Of a stretch of DNA of 64,000 nt, positions 17,276 to 25,529 are shown piece by piece. The notes below the pieces were generated by a model that saw only the letters and a program-made list of their open reading frames with translations, was not told the origin of the DNA and ran no database searches. This stretch comes from Rhodococcus sp. UNC23MFCrub1.1 (lineage in GTDB: Bacteria; Actinomycetota; Actinomycetes; Mycobacteriales; Mycobacteriaceae). The stretch covers positions 124,001-188,000 of the forward strand of contig NZ_JMLQ01000003.1 of the NCBI RefSeq assembly GCF_000686025.1, given 5' to 3'. A program made the position numbers and the translations under genes. Numbering within the stretch: position 1 is the first letter of the stretch; each line of letters begins with the position of its first letter.

Positions 17276-18805
17276 GTGAATCAACAGACCGAGCACGACG
17301 TCGATCCGACACTGTTCGAGCGCGTTCTCCTCATCGGGGGTGAGTGGGTTCCTGCCACCTCGGGGGAGACCCGAGACTGCATCGACCCCGCGACCGGTCG
17401 CGTCCTGGTGTCGGTCGACGAGGCCTCGCCGGACGACGCCCGCGCCGCCGTCGCCGCGGCCCGTGCCACCTTCGATCGCGGCGACTGGCCCGCCACCCCG
17501 GTCGCGGAACGCTGTGCGGTGCTCGACCGCGTGGCGGATCTCCTGCAGCGCGACAAGGAGCGACTGTCGGTCATCGAGACCCTCGACACCGGGAAGACGT
17601 TGGCGGAGAGCCGCATCGACATCGACGACGTCACCTCGGTGTTCCGGTACTACGCTCAGCTCGCCGCCGTTTCGAGCGATCGTCTCGTCGACGTGGGTGA
17701 TCCTGCGGTCATCTCGCGCGTGGTGCACGAGCCGATCGGTGTCTGCGTGATGATCGCGCCCTGGAACTACCCTCTGCTGCAGATCTCGTGGAAGATCGCG
17801 CCTGCGCTGGCTGCCGGCTGCACGATGGTGCTCAAGCCGAGCGAGGTCACCCCGCTGAGCACCATCGCGTTCACCCACCTGCTGGAGGAAGCGGGGGTGC
17901 CGGACGGTGTCGTCAATCTGGTGCAGGGCAGCGGCGCGACCATCGGGCCGGCGCTCACGGACAATCCGGACGTCGACTTCGTGTCGTTCACCGGTGGACT
18001 GGCGACCGGCAGCGCGATCCTCGCAAGTGCCGCGCCGCACGTGACCAAGGTGGCGGTGGAACTCGGGGGCAAGAATCCGCACATCGTGTTCGCGGACGCC
18101 GCCGACGAGGACACGTTCGACGCCTCCGTCGACCAGGTGCTCACCGGCGTCTTCCTGCACTCCGGCCAGGTGTGTTCGGCCGGAACACGTCTCATCGTCG
18201 AGGACTCGGTGGCGGATCGGTTCGTCGACGAGATCGTGCGCCGCGCCGAAGCCATCCGGATGGGACCGGGAACGGACCCGTCCAGCGAGACGGGACCACT
18301 GGTCTCCACGACTCAGCGCGACAAGATGGAGGCGTTCGTCGAGACCGCCCTCGCGGAGGGTGCAGTTCTGCGCACGGGCGGCCGCGCACCGTCCGATCCG
18401 GCTCTGGCGGACGGAAGTTACTTCCTGCCCACGGTGTTCGACCACTGCTCTCGTGAGATGGACATCGTGCAGCTCGAGACGTTCGGGCCCATACTGACCG
18501 TCGAACGGTTCACCACAGAGGAAGAGGCACTGCGACTGGGCAACGACACGGACTACGGTCTCGCGGCCGGTGTGCGCACCACCGATCCCGAACGCGGCGA
18601 ACGCATGGTGCGCGGGCTGCGACACGGAACCGTGTGGCTCAACGACTTCGGGTACTACACGGCCGCGGCCGAGTGGGGCGGTTTCAAGAAGTCGGGCAAC
18701 GGGCGCGAACTCGGGCCCGCGGGACTCCACGAGTACCAGGAGACCAAGCACATCTGGAACAACACCGCGGCACCTCGGGCGGAGTGGTTCGGCACCACCA
18801 GCTAG
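17276..18805 (+). CDS. betB: Betaine aldehyde dehydrogenase (NAD(P)+)
   Basis: A 509-residue aldehyde dehydrogenase superfamily member. It shows PWNYPLLQISWKIAPALAAGC, the general-base Glu in VELGGKNPHIVF, the catalytic Cys in SGQVCSAGTR, and FGPILTVERF further on. The terminal region KKSGNGRELGPAGLHEYQETKH is typical of BetB-like enzymes. It would oxidise betaine aldehyde to glycine betaine. Choline oxidase can perform both steps, so this enzyme may clear escaped aldehyde or serve related substrates. GTG start, 23 nt after gbcA. Confidence 0.87.
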   Translation: MNQQTEHDVDPTLFERVLLIGGEWVPATSGETRDCIDPATGRVLVSVDEASPDDARAAVAAARATFDRGDWPATPVAERCAVLDRVADLLQRDKERLSVIETLDTGKTLAESRIDIDDVTSVFRYYAQLAAVSSDRLVDVGDPAVISRVVHEPIGVCVMIAPWNYPLLQISWKIAPALAAGCTMVLKPSEVTPLSTIAFTHLLEEAGVPDGVVNLVQGSGATIGPALTDNPDVDFVSFTGGLATGSAILASAAPHVTKVAVELGGKNPHIVFADAADEDTFDASVDQVLTGVFLHSGQVCSAGTRLIVEDSVADRFVDEIVRRAEAIRMGPGTDPSSETGPLVSTTQRDKMEAFVETALAEGAVLRTGGRAPSDPALADGSYFLPTVFDHCSREMDIVQLETFGPILTVERFTTEEEALRLGNDTDYGLAAGVRTTDPERGERMVRGLRHGTVWLNDFGYYTAAAEWGGFKKSGNGRELGPAGLHEYQETKHIWNNTAAPRAEWFGTTS

Positions 18806-18816
18806 TTTCTTCCATT

Positions 18817-18826
18817 CTCACGTGAG
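18817..18826. promoter_or_regulatory. 10-bp palindrome before the APC permease
   Basis: CTCACGTGAG lies in the 30-nt gap between betB and the permease. It may be chance; no promoter is evident next to it. Confidence 0.2.
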
Positions 18827-18835
18827 CGAGGCGAC

Positions 18836-20380
18836 ATGGTGTCTTCCACTTCCGACGTCGAGGACGGCGGTCTCGGCGATTTCGGATACAAGGAATCTCT
18901 CGACCGAAGTCTGGGCAAGTTCGCGAGTTTCGCGGCCGGCGTCAGCTACATCTCGATCCTGACCGGCACGTTCCAGCTGTTCTACTTCGGATTCGGGTCC
19001 GCCGGCCCGGCTTATCTGTGGTCCTGGCCCATCGTCTTCGTCGGGCAGATGGCCGTGGCGCTGTGTTTCATGGAACTCGCGGCCAAGTATCCGGTGGCGG
19101 GCTCGGTCTACAACTGGGCGAAGCTGCTCGGCAGCCGCATCGTCGGATGGTCGTCGGGGTGGCTCATGCTCACCGCGTCGATCGTCACGTTGTCGGCGGT
19201 GGTGCTCGCCCTGCAGGTGAACCTGCCTCGGTTGTGGTCCGGCTTCCAGCTCATCGGGGACGGCACGGGGGAGTACGACTACGCCACCAATGCCGTCGTT
19301 CTCGGCACCATCATGATCGCGTTCACGACTCTGGTGAACGCCGCGGGCATCCGGTTGATGGCGCGGATCAACAGTGCCGGCGTCTTCATCGAACTCGTCG
19401 CGGCCGTGCTCATCGCCGTGATCCTGGCGTTCAACATTCAGCGCGGCCCGGAGATCTTCTTCTCCACCAACGGGTACGGAACCGAGGAGAGTGCCGGGTA
19501 CCTGGGCGCGTTCCTCGTGGCGTCGCTGGCGTCGGGCTACGTGATGTACGGCTTCGACACGGCGAGCTCGCTCGGTGAGGAGACCGTCGAACCGCGGCGT
19601 ACCGCCCCCAAGGCGATCCTGCGGGCCATCCTCGCGTCGTTCGTCATCGGCGGCGCCATCCTCGTGTTCGCCGTCATGGCGGCGCCGGATCTGAACGATC
19701 CCGAGCTGGGCACGCCGCAGGGTGGACTGCAGTCCATCGTCACCTCGGTGCTGTCCGGACCCCTGGGAACGGTGTTCCTGATCTGCATCCTGGTGGCCGT
19801 CACGGTGTGCTCGCTCGCGGTGCACACGGCGGCGATCCGCCTCACCTTCGCGATGGCGCGCGACAACGCGCTGCCGTTCGGCGAGCGGCTGGCCACCGTG
19901 CATCCGAAGTACCAGACGCCCGTGGTGCCCGCCGTCGTGATCGGTCTGCTCTCGATCCTGATCCTGGTGATCAACGTGGGGCAGCCCAAGATCTTCACGG
20001 TGCTCACGTCGATCGCGATCATCATGATCTACCTGGCGTATCTGATGGTCACGGGACCGCTCTTGAAGAAGCGACTGAAGGGCGAATGGCCGCCGAAGGA
20101 CCTGAAGGAGGGTGGCTACTTCACGATGGGTCGCTGGGGTCTGCCCGTCAACATCTTTGCGGTCGTGTGGGGCGCCGGCATGGCGCTGAATCTGGCGTGG
20201 CCGCGCGAAGCCGTCTACGGGACACCCTGGTACAACACCTGGGGTGCGTTCGTCTACATCGGTGTCATCCTCGGGCTCGGCTATCTGTGGTACTTCACCG
20301 TCGGTCGCGGACACATCGGTACGTTGACGTCACACGCAGCGACCACCACAGCGGGTACGGCGGAAGGCGAGAAGGTATGA
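18836..20380 (+). CDS. APC-superfamily permease, putative choline/amine uptake
   Basis: A 514-residue integral membrane protein with about twelve hydrophobic segments. The N-terminal consensus is DRSLGKFASFAAGVSYISILTG, and ELAAKYPVAGSVYNWAKLLG is characteristic of the amino acid/polyamine/organocation family. The cytoplasmic motif DTASSLGEETVEPRRTAPKAI is the conserved APC loop. It sits between betB and the choline oxidase gene, overlapping the latter by 4 nt, so import of choline or a related amine is the simple inference. Actinobacterial choline loci more often use BCCT or ABC importers, so the substrate needs testing. Confidence 0.82.
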   Translation: MVSSTSDVEDGGLGDFGYKESLDRSLGKFASFAAGVSYISILTGTFQLFYFGFGSAGPAYLWSWPIVFVGQMAVALCFMELAAKYPVAGSVYNWAKLLGSRIVGWSSGWLMLTASIVTLSAVVLALQVNLPRLWSGFQLIGDGTGEYDYATNAVVLGTIMIAFTTLVNAAGIRLMARINSAGVFIELVAAVLIAVILAFNIQRGPEIFFSTNGYGTEESAGYLGAFLVASLASGYVMYGFDTASSLGEETVEPRRTAPKAILRAILASFVIGGAILVFAVMAAPDLNDPELGTPQGGLQSIVTSVLSGPLGTVFLICILVAVTVCSLAVHTAAIRLTFAMARDNALPFGERLATVHPKYQTPVVPAVVIGLLSILILVINVGQPKIFTVLTSIAIIMIYLAYLMVTGPLLKKRLKGEWPPKDLKEGGYFTMGRWGLPVNIFAVVWGAGMALNLAWPREAVYGTPWYNTWGAFVYIGVILGLGYLWYFTVGRGHIGTLTSHAATTTAGTAEGEKV

Positions 20381-21894
20381 CGGACGCGATCTTCGATTAC
20401 GTCATCGCGGGCGGCGGAACTGCGGGATGTGTTCTCGCCGCACGCCTCAGCGAGGATCCCACCGTGACCGTGTGTCTGGTCGAGGCGGGACCCACGGACG
20501 TCGGGAACGACGACATCCTGGTGCTCGACCGGTGGATGCATCTGCTCGACTCCGGCTACGACTGGGACTATCCCGTCGAGCCGCAGGAACGCGGCAACAG
20601 CTTCATGCGCCACGCGCGGGCGAAGGTGTTGGGCGGCTGCTCGTCTCACAACTCGTGCATCGCGTTCCATCCACCGGCCGGAATCCTGGACGACTGGGAG
20701 GCCATGGGCGCCACGGGCTGGAACGCCGAGTCGATCCTCCCGTACGTCTCGCGCGTCACCGGACCGGTGACGCTGCGGGACGTTCCGCCACTCGATCCGT
20801 GTGGTGCCGCCGTCCTCGAGTCCGCGGCCGGCGTGGGACTGCCGACCGTGCAGTTCAATCGCGGTGAGACGGTGCTCAACGGGGCCGGCTGGTTCCAGAT
20901 CAACTCGTCCGACGACGGGTTGCGCATGTCCACCTCGCACGCGTACCTGCATCCGATCATGGCGACGCGCCCCAATCTCGAGGTCCGCACGGGCTGCTGG
21001 GTCAGCGAGATCGTCATCGACGACTCGCTCACGGCCACCGGAGTGCGGTATCAGCGTCCTGATCTGACGGGGCACGACGTCGTCTCCGCACGCCGTGAGG
21101 TCATCGTCACCGCGGGTGCGATCGACACTCCGAAACTGTTGATGCTGTCGGGAATCGGGCCCTCGGTGCACCTGCGCGAGATGGGGATTCCGGTGCGTGT
21201 CGACTCGGCGGGCGTCGGCGCGAACCTCGACGACCACGTCGAGGGCCTGGTGTTCTGGGAGGCGTCGAAGCCGATGGTCACCACGTCGTCGCAGTGGTGG
21301 GAGATCGGCCTGTTCGCCACGACCGAGGACGATCTGACGTATCCGGACGTGATGATGCACTACGGCAGCGTGCCGTTCGACATGAACACCCTGCGCTGGG
21401 GCTACCCCACCACGGACAACGGCTTCTGCCTGACTCCCAATGTGACACAGGGCCGTTCACGCGGAACCGTCCGACTGCGCTCACGCGATTTCCGTGATCG
21501 CGCCAAGGTCGACCCGCGGTACTTCACCGACAGCGAGGGGCACGACGACCGCGTGATGCTCGCGGGTCTCAAGCTCGCTCGACGCATCGCCGACCAGCCG
21601 CAGCTGAAGGACTGGATCGCCCGCGAGTTGGCGCCGGGGCCGGACGCCGTCACCGACGACGATCTCCTCGACTACGTGCATCGCACTCACAACACCGTGT
21701 ATCACCCGGCCGGCACCGCGAAGATGGGTGCCGCGTCGGATCCGATGGCGGTGCTCGATCCCGAATTGCGCGTCAAGGGCGTGCACAATCTGCGGGTGGT
21801 CGATGCGTCGGCGATGCCGAAGCTGCCGGCGGTGAACCCGAACATCACGGTGATGACGATGGCGGAACGGTGTGCCGACCTCGTCACCGGCTGA
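20377..21894 (+). CDS. codA: Choline oxidase (GMC oxidoreductase)
   Basis: A 505-residue GMC flavoprotein oxidising choline via betaine aldehyde to glycine betaine with two H2O2. The ADP-binding motif is YVIAGGGTAGCVLAARLSE. LGGCSSHNSCIAF contains the histidine that holds covalent FAD in Arthrobacter CodA. The catalytic His lies in HNTVYHPAGT and the Asn in VNPNITVM. Long stretches such as SGYDWDYPVEPQE, MHYGSVPFDMNTLRWGYPTT and SRGTVRLRSRDFRD are diagnostic of choline oxidases rather than general BetA. It appears roughly 15-20 residues shorter than remembered CodA around residue 125. The ATG overlaps the permease stop. Confidence 0.92.
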   Translation: MTDAIFDYVIAGGGTAGCVLAARLSEDPTVTVCLVEAGPTDVGNDDILVLDRWMHLLDSGYDWDYPVEPQERGNSFMRHARAKVLGGCSSHNSCIAFHPPAGILDDWEAMGATGWNAESILPYVSRVTGPVTLRDVPPLDPCGAAVLESAAGVGLPTVQFNRGETVLNGAGWFQINSSDDGLRMSTSHAYLHPIMATRPNLEVRTGCWVSEIVIDDSLTATGVRYQRPDLTGHDVVSARREVIVTAGAIDTPKLLMLSGIGPSVHLREMGIPVRVDSAGVGANLDDHVEGLVFWEASKPMVTTSSQWWEIGLFATTEDDLTYPDVMMHYGSVPFDMNTLRWGYPTTDNGFCLTPNVTQGRSRGTVRLRSRDFRDRAKVDPRYFTDSEGHDDRVMLAGLKLARRIADQPQLKDWIARELAPGPDAVTDDDLLDYVHRTHNTVYHPAGTAKMGAASDPMAVLDPELRVKGVHNLRVVDASAMPKLPAVNPNITVMTMAERCADLVTG

Positions 21895-23776
21895 CACGCT
21901 CGCAGAATTCCTCGCCGGTCACTCTCCGTTCGACTCGCTGACCAGAAGCGATCTCGCCGATCTGGCGGCGACGGCGTCCACCGCCGCGTACGCGGCGGGC
22001 GACGTCGTGGTCGGACCGGGCGTCGACGACATCGACGCGGTGTGGGTGGTGTGGTCCGGCAGCGTCGACCTGCTGCACCCCGACGACGTCGACGGCGCCG
22101 CGCCGCTCGACACGATCGAGCCGGGTGGGCTGTTCGGCTTCTCGGCCATGCTCGTCGGTCTGCGCACGACCTTCACGGCGACGGCGGCGCGGCCGTCGGT
22201 CGTCGTGCGCCTGCCGGGTCCGTCCGTGCGACCGGTGTTCGCGAGCCCCGCGGGCGTGACGTACCTGGCTCGCACGATCGCGCAGTCCTTCGGCGGCCGG
22301 TCCATCGCCTCACCGAGTCCCGACGGCGCCGGTCTGTCGGCGGCGCCCGGCGGCACCGCGGCCGCCCTCGTGCGTCGTGCGGCGGCGACCGTGGACGCCG
22401 ACACCTCGATCCGCGACGCGGTCTGCCTGATGACGGAGCGCGGGTCGTCGTGCGTGGTGATCCCGACGACGCGGGGCCGGTACGGCATCTTCACCGATCG
22501 AGACCTGCGGACGCGGGTGGTCGCCGCCGGTGTGCCGGTGGACACACGGATCGGATCCGTCATGACAGTGCCCGCGGCCGTGGTGGACGCGGACCGGACG
22601 ACCACCGGCGTCCTGCTCGAGATGCTCGAGCTCGGCGTGCAACACATGCCGGTCGTCGATGTCCGGGGCGGTCTGGTCGGTGTCCTCGAGAGCGCCGATC
22701 TGCTGGCCAACTCGACCACCCGCAGCTTCTCGTTGCGTCGGCACGTCGAGGCAGCCGTGTCCACCGACGCGTTGATCGAGGTGAGTGCGGGTCTGCGTCC
22801 GCTGATCGTCGACCTGTGGCGCACCGGGACCACCGCGGGGGCCGCGTCCGGGATCCTGTCCGTGGTGGTGGACGCCCTCGTCCGTCGTGCCGTGGAGCTG
22901 GCGATCGCGGCATCGCCGACCCCGCTGCGCGGCCGAGATCTCGCGTGGTTGTCGCTGGGAAGCGTCGGACGACGGGAGGCGATGCCGTCGTCCGACGTCG
23001 ACAGCGCGTTGTCGTGGAGCGACGGTCTCGCCGGCCGAGAGGAGGCGCTCCGCGACCTCGCTCGCGCCGTGCACCGCACGCTCGACGCCTGCGGACTGCC
23101 CGCCGACACCAACAACGCGATCGCGTCCAGCCCCCGCTTCGCCCGATCGGCCTCCGCGTGGCGCGCGGCCGCGAGCGGCTGGCTCGACGACCCCCTGGGC
23201 GATCGCGGCATCGTCATGTCCTCGCTCCTGGTCGACGGCCGGGTGGTGTGGGGCGATCCCGATCTCCACTCGGTTCCGGACGCGTACCGCGAGATGGCCG
23301 TCGAGCATCCCGAGGCGCTGCGGCTCCAGCTCCGCGATGCGCTGGCCACCCGAGCACGGGTGCGGTCGGTGCGGGACGTGCTCGCGCGGCGCGGTACGAC
23401 GGTGGATCTCAAGTCGCACGCGGTGTCGCCGATCGTGAACCTGGCGCGGTGGGGCGGTATGAGTGTCGGCGTCGCCTGCGCGTCGACACCCGCCCGGCTG
23501 ACCGCGGCGGCGGGCAACGGATTGCTGTCGGAACTGGACTCACGCGTGCTCGTCGACGTGTTCGAGCGGCTGCAGCACCTGCGTTTCGGCCATCAGGTGA
23601 ACTGCCTGAGCGACGGGCGCACCCCGACGGACGTCGTGGCCCTCGGTGAGCTGACACCCCTCGAGCGCAGCATGGTGATGGACGCGATGCGGGAGATCGC
23701 GTCGGTCCAGCGCAGGGTGGGCCACGTGGCGTCCACCGTCGGTGTCCCCGTGCCCCGCGCGGTGCGCGACCGCTGA
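21872..23776 (+). CDS. cNMP-binding / CBS pair / DUF294 nucleotidyltransferase-like protein
   Basis: A 634-residue cytoplasmic protein of likely regulatory role. An N-terminal cyclic-nucleotide-binding-like domain spans about residues 1-125. A CBS domain pair (about 170-290) contains GIFTDRDLRTRVVAAG and HMPVVDVRGGLVGVL. A DUF294 nucleotidyltransferase-like domain follows with LGSVGRREAMPSSDVDSAL, matching the GS-x-GR...D-x-D pattern, and a DUF294 C-terminal helical domain ends the chain. It begins with a GTG 23 nt inside codA, so expression is coupled. Relatives often neighbour solute transporters, but their function is not established. Sensing of an adenylate ligand to tune uptake or catabolism is a guess. 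Confidence 0.8.
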   Translation: MPTSSPADTLAEFLAGHSPFDSLTRSDLADLAATASTAAYAAGDVVVGPGVDDIDAVWVVWSGSVDLLHPDDVDGAAPLDTIEPGGLFGFSAMLVGLRTTFTATAARPSVVVRLPGPSVRPVFASPAGVTYLARTIAQSFGGRSIASPSPDGAGLSAAPGGTAAALVRRAAATVDADTSIRDAVCLMTERGSSCVVIPTTRGRYGIFTDRDLRTRVVAAGVPVDTRIGSVMTVPAAVVDADRTTTGVLLEMLELGVQHMPVVDVRGGLVGVLESADLLANSTTRSFSLRRHVEAAVSTDALIEVSAGLRPLIVDLWRTGTTAGAASGILSVVVDALVRRAVELAIAASPTPLRGRDLAWLSLGSVGRREAMPSSDVDSALSWSDGLAGREEALRDLARAVHRTLDACGLPADTNNAIASSPRFARSASAWRAAASGWLDDPLGDRGIVMSSLLVDGRVVWGDPDLHSVPDAYREMAVEHPEALRLQLRDALATRARVRSVRDVLARRGTTVDLKSHAVSPIVNLARWGGMSVGVACASTPARLTAAAGNGLLSELDSRVLVDVFERLQHLRFGHQVNCLSDGRTPTDVVALGELTPLERSMVMDAMREIASVQRRVGHVASTVGVPVPRAVRDR

Positions 23777-23807
23777 CACCCGGTGCCGGATAGAATCGGA
23801 CACCATC

Positions 23808-24641
23808 ATGGCTTCTTCCGAGATCTCCGTGTCCGACACGTCCGGCACCGACGACGGCGACGACGCGGGCAGAGCGGTGACGCGCGGTACCGCGGTGCAG
23901 TCGGTCGACCGCGCTCTCGAGGTCCTCGAGATCGTCGCTCGACTCGGGACGGCCGGTGTCACGGCCATCGCCGACGAACTCGGGGTGCACAAGTCCACCG
24001 TCTCGCGGCTGCTGGGGGTGTTGGACGCCCGCGGCTTCGTGGAGCAGGTGGGTGAACGGGGCAAGTACCGGCTGGGGTTCACCATCGTCCGCCTCGCCGG
24101 GTCCGCGACGGCCGAACGCGACCTCGCGAAGGCAGCGCAGGGCATCTGCGACATGTTGGCCGAGAAGGTGGGGGAGACCACCAACCTCGCGGTGCTCGAC
24201 GAGGACCGCGCCGTGAACATCGTCAAGGCTCGGTCCGAGTCCGAGGTCGCGCTGCGTACGTGGGTGGGCCAGGGCAGCCCGGTCCACGCCACGTCGAGCG
24301 GGAAGATTCTCCTCAGCGGACTGTCGCGGGACGAGGTACGTCGGCGCCTCCCGTCCCGGTTGGACTCCTTCACGGAGACCACGGTGACCTCGTCGACCGC
24401 GCTGGAGCAGGAGCTCGAGGCGGTGCGCTCGCGGGGCTGGGCCTCAGTGCGTGAGGAACTCGAGATCGGTCTGAACGCGGTGTCCGCGCCCGTGCGTGAC
24501 CACACCGGGGACGTCGTGGCTGCGCTCAGCGTCTCGGGTCCGGCCTACCGGCTCGAACCGGACGACTTCGCGTCCGTCGCGGCGGACGCGATGAGTGCGG
24601 CCCTCGAGATCAGCCGCAAGCTGGGATACGGCGGCGACTGA
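23808..24641 (+). CDS. IclR-family transcriptional regulator
   Basis: A 277-residue regulator. The N-terminal winged helix (about residues 30-95) has TAIADELGVHKSTVSRLLGVLDARGFVEQ. The C-terminal IclR effector domain contains the conserved SSGKILLSGLS and GWASVREELEIGLNAVSAPV regions. It closes the choline/betaine operon, 31 nt after the DUF294 gene, with its own possible -10 (TAGAAT, 23791-23796) 11 nt before the ATG. IclR proteins often control nearby catabolic operons and bind short palindromes; the paired GTTGCG-N5-CGCAAC sites at 12297 and 12449 are the best candidates. The effector (choline, betaine or dimethylglycine) is unknown. Confidence 0.88.
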   Translation: MASSEISVSDTSGTDDGDDAGRAVTRGTAVQSVDRALEVLEIVARLGTAGVTAIADELGVHKSTVSRLLGVLDARGFVEQVGERGKYRLGFTIVRLAGSATAERDLAKAAQGICDMLAEKVGETTNLAVLDEDRAVNIVKARSESEVALRTWVGQGSPVHATSSGKILLSGLSRDEVRRRLPSRLDSFTETTVTSSTALEQELEAVRSRGWASVREELEIGLNAVSAPVRDHTGDVVAALSVSGPAYRLEPDDFASVAADAMSAALEISRKLGYGGD

Positions 24642-24674
24642 CACCGTGACTTCTCACAGTCTCGGGGGTGAGTG

Positions 24675-24704
24675 TTACGAATGGAAACATACTTCAGGTA
24701 TGGT
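24675..24704 (+). promoter_or_regulatory. Possible promoter with CATAC-N5-GTATG repeat
   Basis: A TTACGA -35-like box (24675-24680) and a TATGGT -10-like box (24699-24704) are 18 nt apart in a locally AT-rich patch. An inverted repeat CATAC/GTATG covers the -10 region and could be an operator. The remaining gap to 24762 shows nothing else recognisable. Confidence 0.3.
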
Positions 24705-24761
24705 TATGGAGTCCTTGACCTGATCGCCGATAGTTTCCTCGGCAGTTGGCGGTGTTGCGGT

Positions 24762-25481
24762 ATGACCGGTCTCCATCCGCGCGGCGTGCTCGACGCACCG
24801 CCGTCGTCGGCGCTCCAGAGCGGTATCGTCGCCGCGATCGACGCGGTGGCGCGGCGGAACCCGTCGAGTCTCGCGCTGGTCTCACCCGCCGACTCGATCA
24901 CCTACGGCGAGCTCGCCGTGGCCGCCAGAAACCGCGGAGCCGCGCTGCGCCGTGCCCACTCCCGCGACCGCGTCCCGCTCGCCGTACTCGCCGACGGCTC
25001 GGTCGACGCGGTCACCTCCGTCCTGGCCGTCCTCGCCTCCGGGCATCCCCTGTTCGCCGTCGACGCCGAACTTCCCGACGTGCTCCGCGCGCACGCCTGC
25101 GCGGCCGTCGGTGCCGTACCGGCCGCGTCGGTGACGTTCGATGCTCGTCGCGACGCCGTCGTGGATCACGAGGGTGTCTGGTGGGAGTCGCCCGCCTGGG
25201 ATCAGGGTCTCACCGAAGCCGGCCGGCCCACCGCACTCGACGCCTGGCGGCCCGCCCTCGTCGCGCTCGGTCCGGGCACGACCGGACGCGTCACCGTCAC
25301 GCACGAGGAGTTGGCCGCGTCGGTGTCCGATCTCGCCGTCCGTGCGGGTCTCGCGCCGGGCACTCTCTTCGACCTGTCCCACCCGTCGGCCTCGGTCGCG
25401 GGTCTCGTCGGACTTCTGGCCGGTCTGGTCACCGGCTGCACCGTCAGCGCGCCCGGACGGGGATTTCCCGCGGCGGTGTGA
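24762..25481 (+). CDS. Truncated adenylation (AMP-binding) domain protein
   Basis: A 239-residue protein resembling only the N-terminal half of ANL-superfamily adenylating enzymes or NRPS A-domains. AVARRNPSSLALVSPADSITYGEL matches the usual A1 entry. LVALGPGTTGRVTVTHEEL looks like a decayed P-loop, where an intact A3 motif reads TSGTTGxPKGV; it lacks the lysine and the leading serine/threonine pair. Everything after that (A5, A7, A8, A10) is absent, yet the frame is clean, starts with ATG and ends without obvious frameshift remnants. It may be a catalytically dead binding protein or a stable remnant. Neighbouring genes give no pathway. Confidence 0.6.
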   Translation: MTGLHPRGVLDAPPSSALQSGIVAAIDAVARRNPSSLALVSPADSITYGELAVAARNRGAALRRAHSRDRVPLAVLADGSVDAVTSVLAVLASGHPLFAVDAELPDVLRAHACAAVGAVPAASVTFDARRDAVVDHEGVWWESPAWDQGLTEAGRPTALDAWRPALVALGPGTTGRVTVTHEELAASVSDLAVRAGLAPGTLFDLSHPSASVAGLVGLLAGLVTGCTVSAPGRGFPAAV

Positions 25482-25529
25482 CGCCCGGGCCTCCGGTGCG
25501 ATGCACGTCCGCGTCCGTCGGGGCACACT

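Noticed and set aside
24715-24736. TTGACC with TAGTTT as a promoter for the adenylation fragment
   Set aside because: The spacer is only 10 nt, too short for a sigma-70-type promoter.
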